Positions 1-5,906 of a stretch of 5,913 nucleotides of DNA are shown piece after piece (the first letter of the stretch is position 1; each line of letters begins with the position of its first letter). The position numbers and the translations under genes were made by a program. Below the pieces are notes generated by a model. That model was not told the DNA's origin, ran no database searches, and worked only from the letters and a program-made list of their open reading frames with translations. Source of the stretch: Deltaproteobacteria bacterium (GTDB taxonomy: Bacteria; Desulfobacterota_B; Binatia; UBA9968); NCBI GenBank assembly GCA_022545745.1, contig JACZQL010000105.1, forward strand, positions 1 to 5,913. The letters run 5' to 3'.

Positions 1-165
1 CCTCCTGCCATCGTGCGGGACCCAAAATTGAACCACTTTCCAACCATTGTGGCCACCAATGGTGTGATCCCGAGCTCTCAGGATTGGAGGGACCACTGTC
101 ACAAACTGGTTGCCGAAGGCCGTGGTTGGGTTGGCAGACCTGCCCTTTCGGGTCCCACGAGCTGA
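1..165 (+). CDS. C-terminal fragment of an unrecognised protein (5' end outside the window)
   Basis: Frame 1 is open from the first base to a TGA at 163-165 and gives 54 residues, including the stretch LNHFPTIVATNGVIPSSQDW and ending in GRPALSGPTS. The composition is that of an ordinary soluble globular protein. The competing open frame on the same strand is unusually rich in Cys, Trp and His and looks non-coding. I do not recognise the family from this tail and assign no function. The gene reads in the same direction as the dehydrogenase that follows, with 41 bases between its stop and that gene's ATG, so it may be the preceding member of the same operon. The start and most of the protein lie upstream of the window. 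Confidence 0.55.
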   Translation, partial: PPAIVRDPKLNHFPTIVATNGVIPSSQDWRDHCHKLVAEGRGWVGRPALSGPTS

Positions 166-192
166 AGTTCAACGCAAGCATGTGAGCATTGC

Positions 193-200
193 AAGGGGAG
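193..200 (+). promoter_or_regulatory. Shine-Dalgarno site that fixes the dehydrogenase start at 207
   Basis: AAGGGGAG lies six bases before the ATG at 207. An in-frame TTG at 189 would extend the protein by six residues, but it would place this purine-rich site inside the coding sequence. The ATG at 207 also puts the nucleotide-binding beta strand at the usual distance from the N-terminus. The ATG is therefore preferred. Confidence 0.7.
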
Positions 201-206
201 TTTAAC

Positions 207-1433
207 ATGGCAGAGGTATTAAGGTTGGGAATTGTGGGTCTGGGAATGGGAGCCGGCCGGGTGATACCGGAGATCTCTCAACTCCCTTTCATCAAACTGA
301 CCGCGGGTGCGGACATCCGGCCGCATGCTGTGAAGCAGTTCCGGGAAGAGTTTGGCACCGAGGCTTATCAGAGCGTGGAGGAGATGTGCCAGAGCCCCAA
401 TGTTGATGCCGTATACGTTTGCACGCCCCACGAGTACCACTGTGAACACACGATCATCGCCCTGAAGAACAAGAAGCACGTTATTGTAGAAAAGCCCATG
501 GCCCTCTCCATTGAGGAATGTGAAGCCATGAACCAGGCAGCCGAAGCCAATGGGGTCAAACTCCTTTGTGGACATACCCACAGCTTCGACCCGCCCGTTC
601 AAAAGATGGCCGAGGTGGTTCGAAGCGGGCAATTGGGCCGAACACTGATGATCAACAGCTCCTATTACAAAAACTTTATCTACCGACCGTTTTCAGACCA
701 CGATGTCGGCATGAGCCGAGGGATCGTCTTGAATCAGGGACCACACCAGGTGGACATCGTGCGCCTCCTTGGCGGCGGCATGGTCCGAAGCGTTCGGGCC
801 ATGGCCGGAGTGGGGGATCCCAGCCGCGGAGAGCCCAGGCCGGCGGAAGGGCACTATGTCTGTTATCTCGAGTTTGAAAATGGCCTGCCGGCAAGTTTGG
901 TTTTTAGCGGGTATGCCCATCTCGATTCCGGAGAGCTCGTCTGGGGAATCGGCGAGGGGGGACAGCAGATCGATCCCCAGGCCTTCGTCAATGCCCATCG
1001 GTTTTTCAAGGAGATCGGCACCGGACCGGACCGGAAAAAGAAAATGGAGGAGCTGCCCGAACCATGGCGCTATGGGGGGACCCACGCGGGAGAGTGGTTC
1101 CACAGTGGCAGTTCCGGTCAACTACCAGGAAAGCGACACCAACCCTTTTTCGGATTGAACATCGTGACCTGTGAGAAAGGCGATGTTCGTCAATCACCGG
1201 ATGGAATTTACTTATACACCAACGACGGACGGAGCGAGGTTCCTATACCTCCGGGCGCCCATGGGCGAGAGGCCGAGTTGCGTGAGCTATACGAAGGCGT
1301 CGTGAACGATCGGCCGGTGTTCCACGATGGCCGATGGGGCGAGGCCACACTGGAGGTTTGTCTGGCCATCCTTCAGTCGGCGGAGGAGAGACGAGAGATT
1401 CCCATGTCCCACCAAGTGGCAGTGCCGAATTAG
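207..1433 (+). CDS. Gfo/Idh/MocA-family NAD(P)-dependent oxidoreductase, phthalate-dihydrodiol-dehydrogenase-like
   Basis: This is a 408-residue cytoplasmic dehydrogenase. An N-terminal Rossmann domain (about residues 5-125) begins with the dinucleotide-binding glycine motif GIVGLGMGAG (8-17) and contains the family hallmark EKP at 95-97. The C-terminal alpha/beta substrate domain contains GPHQVDIVRLLGG, whose His180 and Asp183 occupy the usual catalytic-site helix. The length (about 400 residues, longer than the 330-350 of most sugar-type members), the GHTHSFDPPVQ segment and the end HDGRWGEATLEVCLAILQSA resemble, from memory, the Pht4 group that oxidises 4,5-dihydro-4,5-dihydroxyphthalate. 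The substrate here is not proven. The gene is followed after 41 bases by two UbiD decarboxylases, so an oxidation step coupled to decarboxylation of a cyclic acid is the likely role. A sugar or inositol dehydrogenase is a less likely alternative. Confidence 0.9.
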   Translation: MAEVLRLGIVGLGMGAGRVIPEISQLPFIKLTAGADIRPHAVKQFREEFGTEAYQSVEEMCQSPNVDAVYVCTPHEYHCEHTIIALKNKKHVIVEKPMALSIEECEAMNQAAEANGVKLLCGHTHSFDPPVQKMAEVVRSGQLGRTLMINSSYYKNFIYRPFSDHDVGMSRGIVLNQGPHQVDIVRLLGGGMVRSVRAMAGVGDPSRGEPRPAEGHYVCYLEFENGLPASLVFSGYAHLDSGELVWGIGEGGQQIDPQAFVNAHRFFKEIGTGPDRKKKMEELPEPWRYGGTHAGEWFHSGSSGQLPGKRHQPFFGLNIVTCEKGDVRQSPDGIYLYTNDGRSEVPIPPGAHGREAELRELYEGVVNDRPVFHDGRWGEATLEVCLAILQSAEERREIPMSHQVAVPN

Positions 1434-1474
1434 ATAATAGTGGGAAAGAAGGCTAGGCAAAGAGGAGAACTTGA

Positions 1475-2917
1475 ATGATTACTGACCTGAGGAAATTTCT
1501 CCAAAAACTTGATGCCATGAGCGACCTGAAGCGAATCAGCGGTGCAGACTTAAAATTTGAAATCGGCGCCATTTCAGAACTGGCCTTTCAGAACCATGGA
1601 CAGGCGCTGCTTTTCGACCAAATCGATCAGTATCCACCCAACTACCGAATCGCCTCGAACGTATGCAGCACCAGGAAGAGATCTCTGTTTGCCATAGGTA
1701 TGGATCCCGGGCTAGCCGAAGATGAGGCCATGGCGCTGTTCAAGAAGAGATGGGATGCCTTCAAGCCCATTCCCCCTGTGAAAGTCGATAGCGGCTCGGT
1801 AATGGAAAATATTCAAAAGGGAGAAGAAGTCGACCTCCTCAAGATTCCAGTGCCCGTCTGGCATGAACTGGACGGGGGCCCTTATATCGGTACGGGGTTA
1901 GCCGTCATCCTCAAGGACCCCGAAATAGGCTGGGTCAACCTGGGGAGCTACCGGCTTCAGCGTTATGACCGCTACACAACGGGCGTCTTCAGTGAGCCGG
2001 CCAACGATGGAAACAAAATCATGCGCAAGTACTGGGCTCAGGGTAAGGCATGTCCCGTAGCTGTTTCCCTCGGTCCGGAACCTATTATTTTTCTGACGGC
2101 TGCAGGCTGTACCGGCTGCCCCAAGGGAGTCCCCGAGTATGACTATGCAGGCTTCCTCATGGGAGAACCCATCCCTATTGTAGAAGGACCTTTGACTGGC
2201 CTGCCCATTTCCGCGAATTCTGAAATTGCCATCGAGGGAGAAATACCGCCACCCCAAGTTGAGGCGAGGCCCGAAGGTCCCTTTGGTGAATGGACCGGAT
2301 ACTACATGGGAGGTTCCGTACCTGAGCCGGTCATTCGGGTGAAGGCACTGTACCATCGAACTGATCCGATCCTGTTCGGGGCCTCGCCGCTGAAGCCCCA
2401 CGATGAAGCCTACTCCTTCTCACTGCCAATGATCTTCGTCACCGGGGTCTGGAGCCATTTACAGAAACTGGGGATACCCGTGCGCCGCGTGTCCAATCCG
2501 GTCAAGATGGGGGTAACGGTGATCACTATTCACCAACAAGAAAAAGACGACGTAGAGCGGGCCATGCAGGCCATTGATCAAATTCAGGGACCCCATCGCC
2601 TTTTTATCCTCGTGGACGACGATGTGAATCCTGAGGATCCTCGTGACGTACTCTGGGCCGTCAGCACACGCTACGATCCCACAACTGGGGCCCGGGTCAG
2701 CACGATTGAGAGCGAATGGTTGTTGGATCCCTTACGCAAGGTGGAGGAGAGGGCTCAGCGCCCTTCTCTGCCTTACCAGCGACTCATCCTCAATGGCTGT
2801 CGTCCCTTCGATCGCATAAAAGATTTCTCCGCGGTAAACTTGTTGAGTGAAACGAGGCGCAATGAGACATGGAACAAGTGGAAGATGGAGGAGTGGGCGT
2901 CCCGTCCAGTGAAGTAG
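1475..2917 (+). CDS. UbiD-family (de)carboxylase, first paralog, with altered metal-ligand position
   Basis: This 480-residue protein is near the usual UbiD length. ATG 1475 is preceded by GAGGAG at 1462-1467. UbiD enzymes add or remove CO2 from aromatic or alpha,beta-unsaturated acids in the cytoplasm, using prenylated FMN held by a divalent metal and potassium. Visible features are WVNLGSYR, with metal ligand Asn155 and catalytic Arg160; PEYDYAG, with metal ligand Glu221; and EGPFGE, with catalytic Glu267 and Glu272. The C-terminal oligomerisation domain has the conserved DVLWAVSTR. Two things are odd. The position of the third metal ligand, normally His 21 residues after the Asn, is Ala176 in SEPANDG. 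A CxxC pair (Cys212, Cys215) sits just before Glu221. The gene is followed after 17 bases by a second UbiD gene. The family is certain, the substrate is unknown, and activity as a lone enzyme is doubtful. Confidence 0.95.
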   Translation: MITDLRKFLQKLDAMSDLKRISGADLKFEIGAISELAFQNHGQALLFDQIDQYPPNYRIASNVCSTRKRSLFAIGMDPGLAEDEAMALFKKRWDAFKPIPPVKVDSGSVMENIQKGEEVDLLKIPVPVWHELDGGPYIGTGLAVILKDPEIGWVNLGSYRLQRYDRYTTGVFSEPANDGNKIMRKYWAQGKACPVAVSLGPEPIIFLTAAGCTGCPKGVPEYDYAGFLMGEPIPIVEGPLTGLPISANSEIAIEGEIPPPQVEARPEGPFGEWTGYYMGGSVPEPVIRVKALYHRTDPILFGASPLKPHDEAYSFSLPMIFVTGVWSHLQKLGIPVRRVSNPVKMGVTVITIHQQEKDDVERAMQAIDQIQGPHRLFILVDDDVNPEDPRDVLWAVSTRYDPTTGARVSTIESEWLLDPLRKVEERAQRPSLPYQRLILNGCRPFDRIKDFSAVNLLSETRRNETWNKWKMEEWASRPVK

Positions 2918-2934
2918 TTTGAAGGGAGAGGGTC

Positions 2935-4383
2935 ATGGGGCACAAGTCTTTAGGCGAATTTATTGAAGCGGCTCAGGCCATCGGTGAGGTTAAAAATGTG
3001 CACGGTGCCGATCTCGACCTCGACGTTGGCTGCTTGACTGAGTTGGCAGCCGAACAGAACGGGCCGATGCTGGTATTCGACCAACTCAAGGGTTTTCCTG
3101 AGGACTTCCGTGTGGCCAGCAACGTCATTCGAAACAGTAGACGCCGATACGCACTGGCCATGGGGCTGCCAATAGATGCTCACGCAATCGAACTCGTGAA
3201 ACAGTTGAGGGAGCGCCGTGGCGCCAAAAAGCCAATTGCCCCTGTTCAAGTGAAGGACGGACCTGTCCTCGAACACAGTCTTACAGGTCAGGATGTGGAT
3301 GTCGGAAAGTTTCCCGCCCCAAAGTGGCATTCAGGAGACGGTGGTCGCTACATCGGTACGGGGGACATTGTGATCATGCGCGACCCGGACACAGGGTGGG
3401 TCAACTTTGGCACCTACCGCGCATGCGTACAGGGAAGAGACCGTCTCAGTATTTGGATAATCAAGCATAAACAAGGCCGTATCATCGCCGAAAAGTATTG
3501 GTCCAAAGGTCAACCCTGCCCGGTTGCCGTGGTCCTCGGATGTGATCCACTGACCTTTATGGCCGGAACGAGCCGGTTGAAATACGAGGAGGCGGGCGCC
3601 CTGCACGGTGCCCCGGTTGAAGTCGTCAAGGGGCCCCTCACGGGTCTTCCTATCCCGGCACATGGAGAGATCGTCTTTGAAGGGGAAATCCCTTCCCCCG
3701 ATGAGGAGACCGCCTTCGAAGGGCCCTTTGGGGAATGGCCGGGATACTACGCCCATAGCAGCCAAGAGTGCGTTGTCCGTGTGAAACAGATCGTTTACCG
3801 TGACTCCCCAATAATTAATGGTAGCCCGCCATTGAGACCTCTACTCGGTTTACGTGATGATCTGCCTGGTTTCGCCGCCACCATGTGGGATCATCTCGAT
3901 CGTTCAGGCATTTCTGATGTGGCAGGCGTGTGGGGACACTGCAACTCACTGCTGATCGTGATCGCATTAAAGCAACGCTACCCGGGCCACGCACAGCAGG
4001 CACTCCTGGCGGCATCAGGCTTTCGAACTTCGGCGAGCATGTACACCTACTATGTGGCCGTGGACGAAGACATTGATCCCTCCGAATTGAAAGATGTCCT
4101 CTGGGCCATGTGTACTCGGGTCAATCCTGCCACCGCCCTGAACATTATTCACAACGCGTGGACAAGCGACCTCGACCCCAGGCTAACACCGGAACAAAAA
4201 TCCTCGGGTGACCACACCATGGGGCGTTTACTCATTAATGCCTGTAAGCCGTATACGTGGAAGGATGCCTTCCCCAAGACAAATATTTTCTCCACGGAAG
4301 AACGCCGGCAGGTAGCGGGGCGGTGGGGCGAATTGCTGAGCGAAATTAATAGCTTAGCTAGGCGGCCTTCGTATCTTGGTTGA
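2935..4383 (+). CDS. UbiD-family (de)carboxylase, second paralog, with a different altered metal-ligand position
   Basis: This 482-residue protein is collinear with the preceding UbiD along its whole length but clearly divergent, so it is an old duplicate rather than a recent one. ATG 2935 follows AAGGGAGAGG at 2922-2931. It keeps WVNFGTYR (metal ligand Asn157, catalytic Arg162), the metal-ligand His178 in KHKQGR, EGPFGE (catalytic Glu262 and Glu267) and DVLWAMCTR in the C-terminal domain. At the position of the metal-ligand Glu, four residues before the conserved Ala-Gly, it has Lys216 (LKYEEAG), although Glu218 and Glu219 are close by. It also lacks the Asp-Glu pair present in the first paralog's PHDE and reads RPLLG there instead. 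It is probably co-translated with the first paralog and may form a hetero-oligomer with it, as the two UbiD-like subunits of phenylphosphate carboxylase do. The substrate is unknown. Confidence 0.95.
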   Translation: MGHKSLGEFIEAAQAIGEVKNVHGADLDLDVGCLTELAAEQNGPMLVFDQLKGFPEDFRVASNVIRNSRRRYALAMGLPIDAHAIELVKQLRERRGAKKPIAPVQVKDGPVLEHSLTGQDVDVGKFPAPKWHSGDGGRYIGTGDIVIMRDPDTGWVNFGTYRACVQGRDRLSIWIIKHKQGRIIAEKYWSKGQPCPVAVVLGCDPLTFMAGTSRLKYEEAGALHGAPVEVVKGPLTGLPIPAHGEIVFEGEIPSPDEETAFEGPFGEWPGYYAHSSQECVVRVKQIVYRDSPIINGSPPLRPLLGLRDDLPGFAATMWDHLDRSGISDVAGVWGHCNSLLIVIALKQRYPGHAQQALLAASGFRTSASMYTYYVAVDEDIDPSELKDVLWAMCTRVNPATALNIIHNAWTSDLDPRLTPEQKSSGDHTMGRLLINACKPYTWKDAFPKTNIFSTEERRQVAGRWGELLSEINSLARRPSYLG

Positions 4384-4385
4384 GT

Positions 4386-4433
4386 GACCCTGCCCTGGAG
4401 GAAATTTTTATCAGGCCCAGGGTCTTTCCTTTT
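4386..4433 (+). terminator. Candidate intrinsic terminator after the second UbiD gene
   Basis: GACCCTG at 4386-4392 pairs perfectly with CAGGGTC at 4418-4424. Inside it, CCTG (4394-4397) pairs with CAGG (4412-4415) across a small internal loop, leaving a 14-base apical loop. TTTCCTTTT follows at 4425-4433. The hairpin starts three bases after the TGA stop, a typical position for the end of an operon. The T-tract is interrupted by CC and the apical loop is large, so termination may be partial. Confidence 0.5.
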
Positions 4434-4438
4434 ACCTC

Positions 4439-4467
4439 TTGACTCGGCACGAAAAGCCACATAGGAT
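4439..4467 (+). promoter_or_regulatory. Candidate sigma70-type promoter upstream of the TctC receptor gene
   Basis: TTGACT at 4439-4444 (five of six matches to TTGACA) and TAGGAT at 4462-4467 (four of six to TATAAT, keeping the important TA and final AT) are separated by 17 bases, the optimal spacer. A start of transcription would fall near 4474, giving a leader of about 50 bases before the ATG at 4525. Its place just after the candidate terminator and before the receptor gene supports separate transcription. Such matches also occur by chance. Confidence 0.4.
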
Positions 4468-4512
4468 TCCACCTTTCTGGGGAGGAGACTGGGTGTGGAG
4501 GGAAACTACACC

Positions 4513-4520
4513 AAAGGGGG
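4513..4520 (+). promoter_or_regulatory. Shine-Dalgarno site supporting the TctC start at 4525
   Basis: AAAGGGGG ends four bases before ATG 4525. A competing GTG at 4495 is in frame and has its own purine-rich GGGGAGGAG at 4479-4487, so both starts are possible. The ATG is favoured because it puts MRLFR directly before the hydrophobic core, a textbook signal-peptide N-region. The GTG would add ten mostly polar residues in front of it. Confidence 0.55.
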
Positions 4521-4524
4521 TCCT

Positions 4525-5574
4525 ATGAGATTATTTAGAGCAAGCATTGTATGCGCCTTTGCGATTTTTCTCGCGATGGTATTCGCAATGATATCGCAGC
4601 CTGCGGTTTCCAATGCCTTCACCGAAGGCAAAACCATTCGGCTTCTGGTCTTTGCCACTCCGGGTGGTGGCTATGACTATTACTCTAGGTTGGTCATGCG
4701 TTACATCCCAAAGTATCTTCCTGGCAATCCAAAAACCCTCGTCCAAAACATGCCCATCGGATATTTGGCCGGCAACACCCTTTGGCGATCCAAACCTGAC
4801 GGCATTACCTGGGGTGTATTGGGGCGGGAAGGCTATCTAAACAATATTGCAGGTGAGAAAGCGCTGAAGTACGACTACAGTAAAGGTATTCCCATTGGCA
4901 GTACCGCAAATGAAAATACGCTGATCTATATCCGTACCGACAGCGGCATATCTTCATTGAAAGATCTGGCTGCTGCGATTAAGGCGGGAAAGAAGCCACC
5001 CATTATGGGCGGTACCATACGTTCCGGCGCCAGTTACGTTTGGGGTGAGGTCCTGGAGTATTTGGCGCCCGAAATGAAGTTCAAACAGGTTCTGGGTTAT
5101 CCTGGCGGTTCTGAGGTGGACCTGGCGATCCGAAGGGGGGAAGCCCAGGCGGCCGGGCGTAGCAAGAACTCCTTCTTTTCGCGCATGAGCGATGTCTACA
5201 AATCGGGCGAAATCGTAGTCATCTTGCAAACCGGTACTGTCGACGGGAAACGCGACCCAGACTTCGAGAATGTTCCCACCATTGGGGAGTTCGCAGACAG
5301 CCGTGAGGATAAACAGCTTCTATCTTTGGCACTCCTCAGCCAGCTTATTGCAAGAGCCTTCTGGCTTCCTCCGGGAGTACCCCAGGATAGGGTGAAGGTA
5401 ATCCGGGAGGCATTCCGCAAGACGGTAAATGATTCCAAGCTAGTTGCCCAGGCCAAGAGGTCCCGGCGTCATATTGGACCCGTATACGGTGACCAAATGG
5501 CTAAGATGTACGCAGATGCCTTCGCTGTGTCTGAAGAGGTTAAGAATCGCATAAGAAAGATCCTTGGACATTAG
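4525..5574 (+). CDS. TctC/Bug-family periplasmic solute-binding protein of a tripartite tricarboxylate-type transporter
   Basis: This 349-residue exported receptor begins with a signal peptide: basic MRLFR, a hydrophobic core at about residues 6-23, and a likely signal peptidase I site after VSNA (residue 31). No lipobox is seen, so the mature protein should be free in the periplasm. The two-lobed binding fold is recognisable from TPGGGYDYYSRLVMRYIPKY followed by LPGNPKTLVQNMP near the mature N-terminus, and from GYPGGSEVDLAIRRGEAQ in the middle. These match the group of TctC-like receptors that carry PGGGYD and LPGNP motifs. The family binds organic acids and delivers them to TctA/TctB membrane proteins, which are absent from this window, so the receptor is an orphan here or its partners lie outside. 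The candidate terminator and promoter upstream suggest its own transcript. Proximity to the UbiD genes suggests that the ligand is an aromatic or related carboxylate, which is inference. Confidence 0.88.
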   Translation: MRLFRASIVCAFAIFLAMVFAMISQPAVSNAFTEGKTIRLLVFATPGGGYDYYSRLVMRYIPKYLPGNPKTLVQNMPIGYLAGNTLWRSKPDGITWGVLGREGYLNNIAGEKALKYDYSKGIPIGSTANENTLIYIRTDSGISSLKDLAAAIKAGKKPPIMGGTIRSGASYVWGEVLEYLAPEMKFKQVLGYPGGSEVDLAIRRGEAQAAGRSKNSFFSRMSDVYKSGEIVVILQTGTVDGKRDPDFENVPTIGEFADSREDKQLLSLALLSQLIARAFWLPPGVPQDRVKVIREAFRKTVNDSKLVAQAKRSRRHIGPVYGDQMAKMYADAFAVSEEVKNRIRKILGH

Positions 5575-5578
5575 GATG

Positions 5579-5594
5579 TTGATTAGGCAATCAA
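5579..5594. repeat. Small perfect hairpin just after the TctC stop
   Basis: TTGATT (5579-5584) and AATCAA (5589-5594) form a perfect six-base-pair stem with loop AGGC, starting four bases after the stop codon. It is AT-rich and no T-tract follows, so I do not call it a terminator. It lies between the receptor gene and the transposase remnant, near the presumed junction. Confidence 0.3.
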
Positions 5595-5618
5595 AGTTGC
5601 ATCCATGTCTCTTGTTGA

Positions 5619-5846
5619 TGCTTTTACCGCTGGTCTAACTTCATCCGAAAGGTCTACGAAACAGATCCTCTTGTCTGCGCCAAGTGCTCGGGCGAAATGC
5701 ACATCATCAGCTTCATCGACCAGGGTGCGGTCATCAAAAAGATCCTTCAACACTTGGGTCTGTGGGAGGAATCTCATTCACCGCTAGATCGAGGTCCCCC
5801 GGAGAAAGAGATTACTTTTGACCCTTCGTACAGCCAGTTGACGTAA
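5619..5846 (+). pseudogene. C-terminal remnant of an IS91-family-like transposase
   Basis: The frame from 5619 to the TAA at 5844-5846 encodes 75 residues. They include FIRKVYETDPLVCAKCSGEM, then HIISFIDQGAVIKKILQHLG, and end in ITFDPSYSQLT. This resembles, from memory, the C-terminal end of IS91/IS801-type rolling-circle transposases: a (K/R)VYE-DPL-C-xx-C segment, then an I-I-x-F-I stretch, then IL-HLGLW. An in-frame TGA at 5616-5618 lies directly upstream, there is no suitable start codon with a ribosome site, and the catalytic N-terminal and central parts are missing. It is therefore a truncated, non-functional copy. The true C-terminus and stop seem to be preserved. Recognisable homology begins near 5625, so the break with host DNA lies roughly between 5575 and 5625. 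Overlapping open frames on both strands here look like shadows. Confidence 0.75.
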
Positions 5847-5861
5847 AAACCCCTCGCCCCG

Positions 5862-5880
5862 GCTGGAGCCAATGTCCAGC
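5862..5880. repeat. Inverted repeat downstream of the transposase remnant
   Basis: GCTGGA (5862-5867) and TCCAGC (5875-5880) are perfect complements around a seven-base loop, 15 bases past the transposase stop. In IS91-type elements the replication-origin end (oriIS) lies downstream of the transposase 3' end and often includes a small hairpin, so this may be part of that end. I cannot match it to a specific element. Confidence 0.4.
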
Positions 5881-5893
5881 TCTGCCCGAAAAC

Positions 5894-5906
5894 CAACTTG
5901 AAGTTG
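5894..5906. repeat. Near-perfect palindrome at the window end
   Basis: CAACTT and AAGTTG flank a single central G. TTGACA at 5904-5909 overlaps the right arm and would match a -35 box, but the window ends before a -10 could be seen. It could be an operator-like site, part of the element's end, or chance. Confidence 0.3.

Noticed and set aside
189..206. TTG at 189 as start of the dehydrogenase
   Set aside because: It would put the strong AAGGGGAG ribosome site inside the gene; ATG 207 has ideal spacing and gives the normal N-terminus.
219..1121. Several open frames on the minus strand and in another + frame inside the dehydrogenase gene
   Set aside because: They have unnatural composition and no family motifs, and they are antisense or out-of-frame shadows of a well-supported gene.
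1898..2401. A 167-residue minus-strand open frame inside the first UbiD gene
   Set aside because: It lies wholly opposite conserved UbiD motifs and shows no recognisable domain.
2135..3630. An initial reading that the Glu of VEVVKGP is the metal ligand, which would make the first paralog the defective one at both His and Glu
   Set aside because: The spacing to the catalytic Glu in Fdc1 and E. coli UbiD (about 44 residues) points instead to the Glu of the EYxxAG segment, which the first paralog has (Glu221) and the second lacks (Lys216).
3331..3765. A 144-residue minus-strand open frame inside the second UbiD gene
   Set aside because: It is antisense to the conserved prenyl-FMN region and has no recognisable motif.
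5583..5787. Open frames of about 60 residues on both strands overlapping the transposase remnant
   Set aside because: The transposase-like peptide is in a different + frame, and these two frames have a Ser/Arg- or Asp-rich composition without any motif.
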